Positions 44,761 to 56,656 are shown, counted from the first letter of the stretch. The stretch: 64,000 bases of DNA from Pseudomonas schmalbachii (GCF_017589465.1 NZ_JAELYA010000006.1:62001-126000); one strand, 5' to 3'. Notes: generated by a model not told the origin, from the letters alone. Translations and numbers: made by a program.

Positions 44761-45369
44761 ATGAAACCCTGGATTCTTGGCCTTACAGGCGGCATCGGCA
44801 GCGGCAAGAGCGCCGCTGCCGCGCATTTTTCCGCAATGGGCGTGCATATGGTGGACGCCGACCACGCCTCGCGCTGGGTGGTGGAACCGGGCCGCCCGGC
44901 CCTGGAGCGGATCGTCGACCGCTTCGGCGATGCCATGCTGCTGGCGGACGGCAATCTCAACCGTGCCGCCCTGCGCGAGCGCATCTTCACCTCCGAGGAA
45001 GAGCGCCGCTGGCTGGAACAACTGCTGCACCCGCTGATTCGCCAGGAGATCGTCACCAACCTGGCGCAGGCCGAATCGCCCTACGCCATCCTGGTTTCGC
45101 CGCTGCTGGTCGAGTCCGGGCAGAACCAGATGACCCAGCGCGTGCTGGTGGTGGACACCCCCGAGCACCTGCAACTGCAGCGCACCATGCGTCGGGACAA
45201 TGTCCCGGAGGAGCAGGTTCGCGCCATCCTCAAGGCGCAGGCACAACGTGAGGACCGCCTGAAGCATGCCGACGATGTGCTGGTGAACGACGCCGACCTG
45301 GACCATCTGCAACGGCAGGTCGAGCGCCTGCATGACTTCTATCTCAGCCTGCGAGGAGGACAACCATGA
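44761..45369 (+). CDS. coaE: dephospho-CoA kinase
   Basis: CoaE phosphorylates dephospho-CoA in the last step of coenzyme A synthesis. The 202-residue enzyme begins [19 protein letters not shown] with the P-loop at residues 10-17. The lid and CoA-binding segments ([37 protein letters not shown]) follow. GAGGAG precedes the ATG at 44761. It overlaps yacG by four bases and follows pilD on the same strand, the usual Pseudomonas order. Confidence 0.96.
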   Translation: MKPWILGLTGGIGSGKSAAAAHFSAMGVHMVDADHASRWVVEPGRPALERIVDRFGDAMLLADGNLNRAALRERIFTSEEERRWLEQLLHPLIRQEIVTNLAQAESPYAILVSPLLVESGQNQMTQRVLVVDTPEHLQLQRTMRRDNVPEEQVRAILKAQAQREDRLKHADDVLVNDADLDHLQRQVERLHDFYLSLRGGQP

Positions 45370-45572
45370 GCCAACCCCTGATCGTGGAATGCCCCACCTG
45401 CGGCGCTCCGGTGGAATGGAACGAAAAGAGCCCGAACCGCCCCTTCTGCTCCGACCGCTGCAAACTGATCGACCTCGGCGCCTGGGCCTCGGAAGACCAC
45501 GCGATTCCCGGAAGCCCGCTGGAAGACGACGTATTCTCCGCCGACCTCGACGCACCGCCGCGCGGGCATTGA
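45366..45572 (+). CDS. yacG: DNA gyrase inhibitor / zinc protein YacG
   Basis: YacG is a small zinc protein; the E. coli protein is reported to bind GyrB and inhibit gyrase. The 68-residue product shows the four-cysteine site [10 protein letters not shown]...[18 protein letters not shown]. The ATGA overlap with coaE implies translational coupling, and GAGGAGG precedes the start. Confidence 0.94.
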   Translation: MSQPLIVECPTCGAPVEWNEKSPNRPFCSDRCKLIDLGAWASEDHAIPGSPLEDDVFSADLDAPPRGH

Positions 45573-45592
45573 ACCACACCGCCGGTTGACAC

Positions 45593-45672
45593 GTAGGTTG
45601 GCGCTGAGCGAAGCGAAGCCCAACATCGACCGGCACAGGCATCGTTGGGCTTCGTACCTCAGCCCAACCTAC
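45593..45672. repeat. REP pair (GTAGGTTGG family) after yacG
   Basis: The left arm is GTAGGTTGGCGCTGAGCG... and the right arm ends TCAGCCCAACCTAC. It starts 20 bp after the yacG stop. Confidence 0.9.
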
Positions 45673-45703
45673 CGAGCCGGATGTGCAGTGGAGGGTGAGC
45701 TAC

Positions 45704-45774
45704 CTAGGATGGGTTGAGCTTGCGATACCCATCACCAATGCCGCATGGGTATCGCTTCGCTCAACCCATCCTAC
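45704..45774. repeat. REP pair, GTAGGATGGGTT family
   Basis: The arms TAGGATGGGTTGAGCTTGCG and CGCTCAACCCATCCTAC are inverted around a short spacer containing TACCCAT and ATGGGTA ends. Confidence 0.88.
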
Positions 45775-45802
45775 GAGTTCCGCCAATCACGGCGGCAGCT
45801 CC

Positions 45803-45860
45803 GTAGGGCGGGTGAAACCCGCCATCAGGTCTCCACATTGGCGGGTTGCACCCGCCCTAC
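45803..45860. repeat. REP pair, GTAGGGCGGGT family
   Basis: The left arm GTAGGGCGGGTGAAACCCGC and the right arm GCGGGTTGCACCCGCCCTAC each contain a GCGGGT-ACCCGC hairpin. The pair ends 14 bp before the stop of the convergent permease gene. Confidence 0.88.
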
Positions 45861-45874
45861 CTGCTTGAAAAGGG

Positions 45875-46558
45875 CTACTCATCACCATCCTTCCACGGCG
45901 CCTGCAGGTAGCGGGTGCGGTTGAAGGTTTCCAGCCAGTCCGGATAGAACACCACCAGCCCGGTAACGATGGTGCCGTTGATGAATGCCTCGGGGAACAT
46001 GATCAGCCAGAGGTAGCCGACGAAGTCTTCCAGCCACGGCGGCATCGGGAAGATGCCGTCCACCCACAGCAGGCCGAGCCCCAGCATCAGGCTGCACACC
46101 GCCGCCAGCGCCGCCGGGAAGAAGCCCGAGCAGAAGATGTACACGAACAGGTTGCGCGGCTGTCGGCGTTCGACGTAGATGGCCGCCAGTTCGGTGATCA
46201 GCACCGGGACCAGCACCAGCAGCACGCCGTTCACGCCAATCGCCAGCCAGTCCTGCCGGTCGAGCACGCACAGGCCGAGTTGCGCCACCAGCCCTACCAG
46301 TATCGCCAGCGGCCAGTCGAGCAGCAGGGTGACGGCGGTCATGCCGAGGAAGTGGAACGACACCCCGGAGTCGAAATCGCGGCGCACCAGCCAGAGCAGG
46401 AACACGCCGAGCATGGTGCCGAAGAACAGGTGCTGGCGGCGGAAGTCGCTGATCAGCTCCAGCCAGGGTGCGCGCCAGGCCGCCCAAAGGAGCACCGGCA
46501 GGTAGATGGCCCAGCCCAGCTCCAGGCTTTCCGTGGAAAGCAGTTCTGCAGCGATCAC
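45875..46558 (-). CDS. energy-coupling factor ABC transporter permease-like protein (CbiM type)
   Basis: The 227-residue protein has about six hydrophobic segments and resembles the CbiM-type permease component of ECF transporters, which bind metal ions such as cobalt or nickel. Visible features are FHFLGMTAVTLLLDWPLAILVG and IMFPEAFINGTIVTGLVVFYPDW. No ECF ATPase or other component is nearby, so the transported substrate and partners are unknown. Its start overlaps the stop of the upstream gene (46555-47025) by four bases. The gene group 45875-47442 is on one strand. Confidence 0.8.
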   Translation of the reverse strand: MIAAELLSTESLELGWAIYLPVLLWAAWRAPWLELISDFRRQHLFFGTMLGVFLLWLVRRDFDSGVSFHFLGMTAVTLLLDWPLAILVGLVAQLGLCVLDRQDWLAIGVNGVLLVLVPVLITELAAIYVERRQPRNLFVYIFCSGFFPAALAAVCSLMLGLGLLWVDGIFPMPPWLEDFVGYLWLIMFPEAFINGTIVTGLVVFYPDWLETFNRTRYLQAPWKDGDE

Positions 46559-47025
46559 CGGGGTGCCTGCTCCAGCGCTTCACGCAGCTTCTGCGCGGAA
46601 TCGAAGGTCTGGCTGGACACCACGCTGCCGCCCTCCAGTTGCAGCCAGAGCACCTTTTCCGGTGCCTGCGGATAGCGGTTGGCGACCCGCGGGCCACGGT
46701 CGAGAAGCACGCGATAGGCGTAGTCGCGCATGGCCGGCACGGCGAACAGCTTCGAAATCACTGCCGGCATGCTGCTGATATCGGCGACGAATGCCGCATG
46801 CCGCGCCTCCAGATAGCCCTGCGGCCGCTCCGCCAGGGCCTCCTTCACCAGGTTGGCGCCGGTCATGTCGCGGGCAATCAGCAACACGCGCAGCCGGTCG
46901 TCCAGCGTGTAGGGCTTGTCGAACTGGTCGAGCAGGGTCCAGCCTGCCGGGCTCTCCGGCCCTTGCGCCCCGGCCGCCAGCGAAACCAGCCAGAGCAGCA
47001 CCAACCCGCAGAATTTCCTCATCAC
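46555..47025 (-). CDS. exported thioredoxin-fold-like protein of unknown function
   Basis: The 156-residue protein begins with a signal peptide (CGLVLLWLVSLAAGAQG). The mature part has LLDQFDKPYTLDDRLRVLLIARD, which resembles redoxin-type folds, but there is no CxxC. Orthologues in Pseudomonas are often labelled FAD/FMN-containing dehydrogenase without visible support, and I do not adopt that. It is probably periplasmic. It lies between a GNAT gene (stop directly adjacent) and the ECF-type permease (4-bp overlap), so the three are likely co-transcribed. Confidence 0.8.
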   Translation of the reverse strand: MMRKFCGLVLLWLVSLAAGAQGPESPAGWTLLDQFDKPYTLDDRLRVLLIARDMTGANLVKEALAERPQGYLEARHAAFVADISSMPAVISKLFAVPAMRDYAYRVLLDRGPRVANRYPQAPEKVLWLQLEGGSVVSSQTFDSAQKLREALEQAPR

Positions 47026-47442
47026 TCAGCTCCCGACAGAAAAGACCTGGATATCCTCGCGGCGCTGCCAGCCCCGCTGCGCCTCCCAGAATGCCATCGC
47101 CTGGGGCTCGTCGCGCAGCACGAACACGTGGGATTTGCCGATGCCCAAGCGAGCCAGCCGCGCCAGCGCCTCGTCCAGCAGCGAACGCGCCAGCCCGCGT
47201 CCACGAAAGGCCTCGTCCACCAGCAGATGCTGCAGGTAGCCGCGCCGCCCATCGTGGCCGACCAGCAGGCTGCCGATCACCGCGTCGTCGTGCTCCAGCA
47301 GCAGGCTCAAGCCGGGATTGCGTTCGAGGTAGGCCACGAAGGGCTCGTATTCATCGTCGCGGCGCAGCTGGATGCCCGGGGTGCGCGCCCAGAGCGCCAG
47401 GAGTTCGGGATGGTCGGCAGGAACAACGGTACGCAGCAGCAT
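47026..47442 (-). CDS. GNAT family N-acetyltransferase
   Basis: The 138-residue protein has the GNAT fold with the acetyl-CoA pyrophosphate loop [22 protein letters not shown] and the C-terminal FWEAQRGWQ segment. I start it at 47442 ([15 protein letters not shown]), where the family domain begins; an in-frame extension to 47577 is arginine-rich and lacks support. No clear Shine-Dalgarno precedes the start. The substrate is unknown. Confidence 0.85.
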   Translation of the reverse strand: MLLRTVVPADHPELLALWARTPGIQLRRDDEYEPFVAYLERNPGLSLLLEHDDAVIGSLLVGHDGRRGYLQHLLVDEAFRGRGLARSLLDEALARLARLGIGKSHVFVLRDEPQAMAFWEAQRGWQRREDIQVFSVGS

Positions 47443-47543
47443 CGATCGGCAACACCGGCTGGAGAAGGACCGACAGTCTACACCGGCCGCCCGGCGCACG
47501 GCCCGTGGTCGATCCGGCAGGGCTTCCCGGCTACGCTGTAGGC

Positions 47544-48173
47544 ATGAACGAGTCCGACTATCTGCGCCTGCTGACACGCCAGGCCGAACAAGCCAACGAC
47601 TTTCTTTCCAATGCCCGCAAGTGGGAAAGGGAGTGCTGGGCCTGCCAGCGGCTGCTGCAGGCTCTTGGCGTGCCGCATCGGCAGGAAGACTTCATCGAAC
47701 CCGCCCAGCAGCCACCGGATGTGCTGTTTCGAGACGCCTCCTTCGAAGTGTTCTTCGTCCTCGATCCGGGCCGCCGGCTCAACGATGAATGGCGCGAGGA
47801 GCTGGTGCGCCGGCGCACCGCGCGCAGCCTCAGCCAACTGATTCGCCGCGAGCAGCGGCCACGGCGGATCAACTGCGCGGAACTGCAGGCCCGGCTGGCG
47901 CCCACCCTGCGCAAGAAGGCGCACAACTACCGCGAGCGCGGCTTCGACCTCGGCGAGCTGGACCTGCTGGCATTCGTCAGCCTGAAGCGCGAAACCCCGG
48001 ACTTCAACACCCCTTTTCCGCCACCCACGGAATACCTCCGCCAGGGTTGGCGCTCGCTCTCCCTGGTCGGCCCGACGTTCTGCCGGGTGCTGTTCGCCCA
48101 CATGGACGCACCCGATTTCCTGCGCGGCAACCTGGGCCGCAGCGTGCTCTTCGATATGGGAGTCGGCCTGTAA
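47544..48173 (+). CDS. DUF1780 family protein
   Basis: This 209-residue cytoplasmic protein belongs to the DUF1780 family, widespread in Pseudomonas and without known function. It starts [38 protein letters not shown] and is helical, charged and arginine-rich. The ATG at 47544 fits the family; the much longer frame upstream is antisense to the GNAT gene. It is divergent from the GNAT gene and is followed by a long REP cluster. Confidence 0.85.
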   Translation: MNESDYLRLLTRQAEQANDFLSNARKWERECWACQRLLQALGVPHRQEDFIEPAQQPPDVLFRDASFEVFFVLDPGRRLNDEWREELVRRRTARSLSQLIRREQRPRRINCAELQARLAPTLRKKAHNYRERGFDLGELDLLAFVSLKRETPDFNTPFPPPTEYLRQGWRSLSLVGPTFCRVLFAHMDAPDFLRGNLGRSVLFDMGVGL

Positions 48174-48190
48174 TCGCAACGTCGGGCTGC

Positions 48191-48605
48191 GGTTGGGCTT
48201 CCCGTAGGTTGGACTTCGCTTTCGTAGGTTGGGCTGAGGTACGAAGCCCAACGAGGCGGAGCACCGGGCACGGCAAATGTTGGGCTTCACTGCGTTCAGC
48301 GCCAACCTACGATTGAACTCAGACGCTGCACGTCGTTGGGGTTCGCTCCCGTAGGTTGGGCTGAGGTACGAAGCCCAACAGAGTGGCCCCAGGTTCGGCG
48401 GATGTTGGGCTTCACTGCGTTCAGCGCCAACCTACGATTGAACTCAGACGCTGCACATCGTTGGGGTTCGCTCCCGTAGGTTGGGCTGAGGTACGAAGCC
48501 CAACAGGGTGGCCCCAGGTTCGGCGGATGTTGGGCTTCACTGCGTTCAGCGCCAACCTACGCGCGCTCCGCCAGCTCCGCGATTGGCGGGTTTCACCCGC
48601 CCTAC
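48191..48605. repeat. REP cluster with 125-127-bp tandem units
   Basis: GTAGGTTGGGCTGAGGTACG starts recur at 48224, 48351 and 48476, each followed by an inverted arm ending GCGCCAACCTAC and by a spacer with GATTGAACTCAGACG and GTTGGGGTTCGCTCCC. The second and third units are almost identical. A GCGGGTTTCACCCGCCCTAC arm of another family closes the cluster. Confidence 0.92.
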
Positions 48606-48699
48606 CCGGCTCGCCAATCGCAACCAGGTATTTTGTATACATTGAGCCCATCCCCAATGGCCGACTAGAATGCTCGGCATTACAAACGGAGGCCTACCC

Positions 48700-48870
48700 A
48701 TGCCCAGTCGTCTGAGCCCCGAAGACCAGCAGAAAGTCGAACAATACCTGAGCTCCCCGGTCCATCAAGTCGAGCGCGCGCCCTTCCGGCCGTGGCTGAT
48801 GATGGGTGCGCTGCTGCTGGTGGTCATCGCCCTGGGCCTGCTCAGCCGCCTCCTGGCCTATCTGGCATGA
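48700..48870 (+). CDS. DUF3094 family small membrane protein
   Basis: The 56-residue product starts MPSRLSPEDQQKVEQYLSSP and has one C-terminal transmembrane helix (WLMMGALLLVVIALGLLSRLLAYL). This fits DUF3094, a short Pseudomonas family of unknown function. GGAGG lies eight bases before the ATG at 48700; an in-frame ATG at 48670 lacks a ribosome-binding site. It lies 53 bp before ndh and is probably co-transcribed with it. Confidence 0.85.
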   Translation: MPSRLSPEDQQKVEQYLSSPVHQVERAPFRPWLMMGALLLVVIALGLLSRLLAYLA

Positions 48871-48923
48871 ACCCCATGCCCTCCCCGGCCCACACAGGAT
48901 TCCCAAAACTATGAGACCCACTC

Positions 48924-50222
48924 ATGTCACATCGCATCGTAATTGTCGGCGGCGGCGCCGGCGGGCTGGAGCTCGCGACCCGGCTCGGCCGCACCCTGGG
49001 TAAACGCGGCAAGGCCCAGGTCACCCTGGTCGACGCCAATCTCACCCACATCTGGAAACCCCTGCTGCACGAAGTGGCCGCCGGCTCGCTCAACTCCTCG
49101 GAGGATGAGCTGAACTATGTCGCCCAGGCGAAATGGAACCACTTCGAGTTCCAGCTCGGCCGTCTGAGCGGCCTGGACCGCGCCAGCAAGCGCATCCAGC
49201 TCGCCGCCACGCTGGACGAACAGGGCCGCGAGCTGGTTCCCGCGCGCACCCTGGGCTACGACAGCCTGGTGATCGCCATCGGCAGCACGACCAACGACTT
49301 CGGCACAGTCGGCGCGGCCCAGAACTGCATCTTCCTCGACACCCGCGAGCAGGCCGAACGCTTCCACCGCCAGTTGCTCAACCACTACCTGCGCGCCCAT
49401 GCCGGCCAGCAGAGCGACGAGCAGATCAGCGTGGCCATCGTCGGCGCCGGCGCGACCGGTGTGGAGCTGGCCGCCGAACTGCACCACGCCGCGCACGAAC
49501 TCGCCGCCTACGGCCTGAACCGCATCCAGCCGCAGAACATGCGCATCACCCTTATCGAGGCCGGCCCGCGCGTGCTGCCGGCGCTGCCCGAACGGATCAG
49601 CGGCCCGGTGCATCGCACCCTGGAAAAGCTCGGCGTGCGGGTGATGACCGGGGCGGCGGTCAGCGAGGTCATGGCCGATGGCCTGAAGACGGCGGCTGGC
49701 GAGCATATCCCGGCGAGCCTGAAGGTCTGGGCCGCCGGCATTCGTGCGCCGGCGCTGCTGAAGAACCTGGACGGACTGGAAAGCAACCGGATCAACCAGC
49801 TGCTGGTGCGCCCTACCCTGCAGACCACCCTCGACGACGACATCTTCGCCTTCGGCGACTGCGCCGCCTGCCCGCTCGGCGACGGCAGCGAACGCAACGT
49901 GCCACCCCGCGCCCAGGCCGCGCACCAGCAGGCGTCGCTGCTGGCCAAGGCGTTCGCTCTGCGCCTGGAAGGCAAGCCGCTGCCGGAGTATCGCTATCAG
50001 GATTACGGCTCGCTGATCTCCCTGTCGCGCTTCAGCGCCATCGGCAATCTGATGGGCAACCTGATGGGCAGCGTCAAGCTGGAGGGCTGGCTGGCGCGGA
50101 TGTTCTACATCTCGCTGTATCGCATGCACCAGATGGCGCTGTATGGGCGCTTCCGGACGGTGCTGCTGATGCTCAGCGACCGCCTTGGACGCAGCACGGA
50201 GCCGAGGTTGAAGTTGCACTGA
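48924..50222 (+). CDS. ndh: type II NADH dehydrogenase
   Basis: Ndh oxidises NADH and reduces quinone at the inner membrane without pumping protons. The 432-residue flavoprotein begins MSHRIVIVGGGAGGLELATRLG with the FAD-binding GxGxxG. It has the NADH-binding fold (VAIVGAGATGVELAAEL), the FAD motif (DDDIFAFGDCAACPLGDG) and the C-terminal membrane-binding region (LEGWLARMFYISLYRMHQMALYGRF). The length and order match P. aeruginosa PA4538. Confidence 0.95.
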   Translation: MSHRIVIVGGGAGGLELATRLGRTLGKRGKAQVTLVDANLTHIWKPLLHEVAAGSLNSSEDELNYVAQAKWNHFEFQLGRLSGLDRASKRIQLAATLDEQGRELVPARTLGYDSLVIAIGSTTNDFGTVGAAQNCIFLDTREQAERFHRQLLNHYLRAHAGQQSDEQISVAIVGAGATGVELAAELHHAAHELAAYGLNRIQPQNMRITLIEAGPRVLPALPERISGPVHRTLEKLGVRVMTGAAVSEVMADGLKTAAGEHIPASLKVWAAGIRAPALLKNLDGLESNRINQLLVRPTLQTTLDDDIFAFGDCAACPLGDGSERNVPPRAQAAHQQASLLAKAFALRLEGKPLPEYRYQDYGSLISLSRFSAIGNLMGNLMGSVKLEGWLARMFYISLYRMHQMALYGRFRTVLLMLSDRLGRSTEPRLKLH

Positions 50223-50240
50223 GTCGCGCAAACGCAATCC

Positions 50241-50322
50241 GTAGGTTGGTGCTGAGCTTGCGAAGCCCAACGGTGCCAACGCACGACCGATGTTGGGCTT
50301 CGCAAGCTCAGCACCAACCTAC
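50241..50322. repeat. REP pair (GTAGGTTGG family) after ndh
   Basis: The arms GTAGGTTGGTGCTGAGCTTG and AAGCTCAGCACCAACCTAC are inverted around a 30-bp centre. Confidence 0.9.
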
Positions 50323-50361
50323 GCGCAGCGCCCGGTGTGGTGGTCGTTGGGGAATATCCCG

Positions 50362-50535
50362 TAGGGTGGGCAACGCGAAGCTTGTCCACCGCCCCGTCTG
50401 TCTTGCGGCCAAGGGCGCTGTTTTGGAGCGAGCTCTGCTCGCGAAGCTTTTGAGTTGCCGGCGTTCGCGAGCAGAGCTCGCTCCTACAGGAATATGCCCC
50501 GCGTCTGACCAGGAGCGGGCCATGCCCGCGAAAAA
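50362..50535. repeat. mixed REP units before the tRNA cluster
   Basis: A GTAGGGTGGGCAACGCGAAG unit at 50362 is followed by an inverted pair (GGAGCGAGCTCTGCTCGCGA and its inverse ending CTCGCTCCTAC, 50424-50489). A single GGAGCGGGCCATGCCCGCGA unit lies at about 50512. Beyond these I see nothing gene-like before the terminator at 50656. Confidence 0.82.
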
Positions 50536-50655
50536 AGCATTTCGCACGCTTGGCGTGCCGTCAGGACCGCCTGGGTGGCGCCGACGGCGGATGGCTGGAA
50601 TTTCAGGCGTTTCACCGCCGAGGAGATGCGCAGGCCGTACGGCGCCGCAAGAACG

Positions 50656-50685
50656 AAAAAAGCCAGGACTAAGCCTGGCTTTTTT
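50656..50685. terminator. bidirectional terminator downstream of the tRNA cluster
   Basis: AAAAAAGCCAGG and CCTGGCTTTTTT form a 12-bp stem with a six-base loop, 24 bp after the 3' end of tRNA-Lys on the minus strand. Confidence 0.9.
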
Positions 50686-50709
50686 GACGCTGACGGTGCA
50701 GCGTAGATA

Positions 50710-50785
50710 TGGTGGGTCGTGTAGGATTCGAACCTACGACCAATTGGTTAAAAGCCAACTGCTCTACCGACTGAGCTAACGACCC
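50710..50785 (-). tRNA. tRNA-Lys (TTT anticodon)
   Basis: The minus strand gives a 76-nt tRNA with acceptor GGGTCGT/ACGACCC, an encoded ACCA end and anticodon loop CTTTTAA in the stem TTGG/CCAA. It is the last tRNA of a three-gene cluster. Confidence 0.97.
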
Positions 50786-50791
50786 AGAAAA

Positions 50792-50868
50792 TGGTCGGGG
50801 TAGAGAGATTCGAACTCCCGACATCCTGCTCCCAAAGCAGGCGCGCTACCGGACTGCGCTATACCCCG
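50792..50868 (-). tRNA. tRNA-Pro (TGG anticodon)
   Basis: The 77-nt gene has acceptor CGGGGTA/TACCCCG, an ACCA end and anticodon loop TTTGGGA in the stem CCTGC/GCAGG. It lies six bp from tRNA-Lys. Confidence 0.97.
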
Positions 50869-50877
50869 CTTGGAAGT

Positions 50878-50953
<76 letters not shown>

Positions 50954-51164
50954 ACGACGAGCCTTCCAATCTCTTCTACAGTTTCGGCTGTTGCCGAGTT
51001 CCCGTAGCTGAGGCGCGCCATTTTACGGTTCCAGAAAGGCATGTCAACCCTCTGATCCAAAAAGTTTTTCTACCTTTGCAGGGATGGTTTCGGATTGCTA
51101 TATGTGCCTGAATGACAAGAGAGCTCCGCAGGGTGTTTCGGAGTGACCACGGAAAGGATCGCCA

Positions 51165-53456
51165 ATGAGCACCAAGGACACCCCACCGCCCACCATCATC
51201 GCCAGCCGAGGCATACAGCCGCGCTTCGGCGAGTTGGTACAGGGCTGCCGCCAACTGGCGATGAATCGGCTGGCCGAACTGCTCGCCGAGGTCTTCGCTC
51301 AGGTCGACGACACCCTGTTCGACTGCGCGGAGAAGGCCGAGAACAACAAGGTGCAGGCACTGTTCTTCGACAGCATGCGCGACATCCGCCGCCAGCGCCC
51401 GACGATGGAGCGCGCCTATCACCAGCGGGTCGCCAAGGGACTGGTCGACTTCCTCGAAGGCAAGCTTTCAACCAGCAGCGTGCTCGATGACGCCGATGTC
51501 GAGCAACTGGCGCTGGTGGAAGCCGAGGAATACGAGGAAACGGTGCTGATCACCAATATGGTCAACCGGGTCAAGGCGCAGTGCGCGCAGGCCCTGTTCG
51601 CCCTGGACCAGCGCCTGGCCCTGCTGAACAACGGCCGGAAGATCAGCGAAGACAACAACCCCTTCGGTCCCCAGGCAATCGCCCGCGCCTTCCGCGAAAC
51701 CCTGGCCGAAACCTCGCTGCCGCTGCGCATCAAGACCGTGCTCTACGTGCTGTTCGAACAGAAGGTGATGCAGAGGCTCGCGCCGCTCTATGAACAGCTC
51801 AACAACCGCCTGGTCGAAGGCGGGGTATTGCCCAACCTGAAATTCCGCCCGCAGCAAGGCGTCACGCGGCAGCCGCCACAGCCGTCCGGAGGCGGCAAGG
51901 ACGCACCTGCCGGCAACCCGGCGGAACCACCGCAGGGGGCCGCCGCCGGCCAGCCCGGCGACCACGCGCCAGCGGCCTCGATCGATCCGGGCGCTCTATA
52001 TAGCAGCCTGGCTTCCCTGCTGTCGGAGTATCGCCACTCGGGCACGGGCAACCTGAACCTCGGCAGCAGCCAGAGCATCTCCAGCTTCACCCCGGACACC
52101 GCGACCCAGACCTACAGCGCCAACGAGCTGCTGGATGCGCTCAACCGCCTGCAGAAGGAGTCTGCGCAGGACCTCGCCAAGCGCCTGCGCTACCCGCAGC
52201 CCGTCGGCCAGTTGAAGGCCGACCTGCACCGGCAACTGGAAGCCGGCAGCGACAACCCGGGCCACTACCGGCTGACCGAGCAGGAAGCCGACGTCATCGA
52301 CCTGGTCGGCATGGTCTTCGATTTCATCCTCGACGATCCCAACCTGCCCGACAGCTGCAAGACCGCCCTCTCCCACCTGCACACGCCCTATCTCAAGGTC
52401 GCGCTGCAGGACAAGGCGCTGTTCACCCAGCACCACCACCCGGCGCGCCGGCTGCTCAACACCATGGCCCAGGCCGGCGTGCTCTACGGCGGCGAAGGCG
52501 AGGAACGCAGCCTGCTGGCGAAGATGCATTCGCTGGTGGAGCGGGTCATCCAGGAATTCGCCGGCGATCTCGGCCTTTTCGACACCCTGCTTGCCGACTT
52601 CAACGAATATGTGGCGAGCCTGCGGCAGAAGGTCGAACTGCGCGAACGCCGGGCAGTGGAAGCCGCACGTGGGCGCGATCGCCTGCTGACGGCGCGCGAG
52701 CAGGCGATCGCCCTGGTGCGCAAGGCCATGCACGAGCATGAACTGCCGCAACTGATCAGCAACTTCCTTGAACTGAGCTGGAGCGACGCGCTGACCTTCA
52801 TCCTGCTGCGCAACGGCGAGCAGAGCATCGAGTGGCGGCGCGCCTGCGCGGTGGCCGAGCAACTGGTGTGGAGCGTCACGCCGCAGGACAGCGACGGCCG
52901 CGAGCACCTGCAGGCGATCCGCCCCGGCCTGCTGGAGGACCTGCGCAAGGGCCTGGAGGTTCTCGGCGGCTACCACGAGGACACCATCCGCCGCCTGCTG
53001 CAGGACATCGTCACCTGCCAGCACGCCATCCAGGCGAAGCAACCGCAGATCGCCGCCAATCTCACCCCGGACCTGCCGGAAAGCCCGCTCGGCGCGATGT
53101 TGGGGGACGAAACGGAGGATGCGGGTGGCGAGCCGGAGCTTTCCCACCGCGCCCGCACCTTCATCAAGGAACTGGAACAGATCGGCTTCGGCGTCTGGTT
53201 CGAGTTCAGCGACACCACGCCGCCGCGCCGGCTCAAGCTGTCGTGGTTCAGCCCGACGACCCACAACTACATGTTCGTCGATCAATCCGGTCAGCGCGCA
53301 GCGGTCAAACCGATCATGCAGCTGGCCCTAGAGATGGAGCGCGGCCAGGCCCGTCTGGTCCCCGAGGACCAGAACGCACCGCTGATGGACCGCGCCATGA
53401 CCGCCATATACCGCATGCTGCAGCGCATCACCGCGCGCCCGCCGAAAACCAGTTGA
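51165..53456 (+). CDS. DUF1631 family protein, copy B
   Basis: This 763-residue protein is a paralogue of the DUF1631 protein at 36422-38725. Shared blocks include VIDLVGMVFDFILDD, LPDSCKTALSHLHTPYLKVALQDKALF and HHPARRLLNTMAQAG. The region at about 240-330 is low-complexity and rich in Pro, Gly and Ala. The C-terminal part (IGFGVWFEFSDTTPPRRLKLSWFSPTTHNYMFVDQSGQRA) resembles the PilZ-like end of copy A. It is followed after 10 bp by a PilZ-domain gene, so the pair is likely one operon. Its start is 211 bp from tRNA-Asn. The function is unknown; a link to c-di-GMP is an inference from context. Confidence 0.88.
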   Translation: MSTKDTPPPTIIASRGIQPRFGELVQGCRQLAMNRLAELLAEVFAQVDDTLFDCAEKAENNKVQALFFDSMRDIRRQRPTMERAYHQRVAKGLVDFLEGKLSTSSVLDDADVEQLALVEAEEYEETVLITNMVNRVKAQCAQALFALDQRLALLNNGRKISEDNNPFGPQAIARAFRETLAETSLPLRIKTVLYVLFEQKVMQRLAPLYEQLNNRLVEGGVLPNLKFRPQQGVTRQPPQPSGGGKDAPAGNPAEPPQGAAAGQPGDHAPAASIDPGALYSSLASLLSEYRHSGTGNLNLGSSQSISSFTPDTATQTYSANELLDALNRLQKESAQDLAKRLRYPQPVGQLKADLHRQLEAGSDNPGHYRLTEQEADVIDLVGMVFDFILDDPNLPDSCKTALSHLHTPYLKVALQDKALFTQHHHPARRLLNTMAQAGVLYGGEGEERSLLAKMHSLVERVIQEFAGDLGLFDTLLADFNEYVASLRQKVELRERRAVEAARGRDRLLTAREQAIALVRKAMHEHELPQLISNFLELSWSDALTFILLRNGEQSIEWRRACAVAEQLVWSVTPQDSDGREHLQAIRPGLLEDLRKGLEVLGGYHEDTIRRLLQDIVTCQHAIQAKQPQIAANLTPDLPESPLGAMLGDETEDAGGEPELSHRARTFIKELEQIGFGVWFEFSDTTPPRRLKLSWFSPTTHNYMFVDQSGQRAAVKPIMQLALEMERGQARLVPEDQNAPLMDRAMTAIYRMLQRITARPPKTS

Positions 53457-53466
53457 GGGATAGCCG

Positions 53467-53799
53467 ATGGATGAACGTCGCCAGCACGATCGACACGAGA
53501 TTGCCTTGACCGTGGAAGTGTTCGATCGCAACTCGGGGCGTTACATGGGGCGCCTGGCGAATCTTTCCGCCGATGGCTTCATGCTTTGCGGCGCGGAGGT
53601 CCCGGCCGCCGACTCGGTATGGGAATGCCGCCTGGTGCCGGCGCCACCGCTGAGCGACCTGGGCGAAATCCACCTGGGCGCGGATTGCCTGTGGAGCCGC
53701 TACGGAACCGACGGCCAGCTCGGCTGGGCGGGCTTCCACATCATCGACATCGCCGAAGATCAGGCCGGGCTGCTGGAAGAGCTGCTTTCGCGGCTATAG
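53467..53799 (+). CDS. PilZ-domain protein
   Basis: The 110-residue protein is a stand-alone PilZ domain, a c-di-GMP receptor fold. Both binding motifs are present: RxxxR at Arg5-Arg9 (RRQHDR) and the NxSxxG turn at Asn32-Gly37 (NLSADG), so it probably binds c-di-GMP. It follows the DUF1631 gene by 10 bp. It is not P. aeruginosa PilZ itself by position. The output is unknown. Confidence 0.9.
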   Translation: MDERRQHDRHEIALTVEVFDRNSGRYMGRLANLSADGFMLCGAEVPAADSVWECRLVPAPPLSDLGEIHLGADCLWSRYGTDGQLGWAGFHIIDIAEDQAGLLEELLSRL

Positions 53800-53850
53800 G
53801 AACCGGGGCCGTTCTTTTTATTGGTTCCCCCTTCGGCTGAGGAAGCGTCT

Positions 53851-54018
53851 GTAGGAGCGCCCCATGGGCGCGAATCGCGGGCATGGCCCGCTCCTACGGA
53901 TGATGTTGAGCTTGCGATACCCATCATTGCCGAACCCGCATGGGTATCGCTGCGCTCAACCCATCCTACGGGTCATCAGCCTCCGTAGGTTGGCGCTGAG
54001 CGCAGCGAAGCCCAACAT
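53851..54018. repeat. three REP families in series between the PilZ gene and clpB
   Basis: A GTAGGAGCGCCCC/GGCCCGCTCCTAC pair (53851-53897) is followed by a GATG-TTGAGCTTGCG/GCTCAACCCATCCTAC pair to 53969. A single GTAGGTTGGCGCTGAG...CCCAACA arm closes the series (53985-54018). Confidence 0.87.
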
Positions 54019-54043
54019 TTGCAGAACCACCACACCACGCAGA

Positions 54044-54076
54044 ACGAGAAAGCCCCGCATCGCGGGGCTTTCTCGT
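54044..54076. terminator. 15-bp hairpin between the PilZ gene and clpB
   Basis: ACGAGAAAGCCCCGC and GCGGGGCTTTCTCGT pair perfectly around a three-base loop. A GTAGGTTGGG remnant abuts it on the clpB side. Confidence 0.8.
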
Positions 54077-54091
54077 AGGTTGGGGGCCGGA

Positions 54092-56656
<2,565 letters not shown>

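Noticed and set aside
46555-47025. FAD/FMN-containing dehydrogenase label
   Set aside because: The protein is 156 aa with a signal peptide and no flavin-binding motif, so the common database label is not supported.
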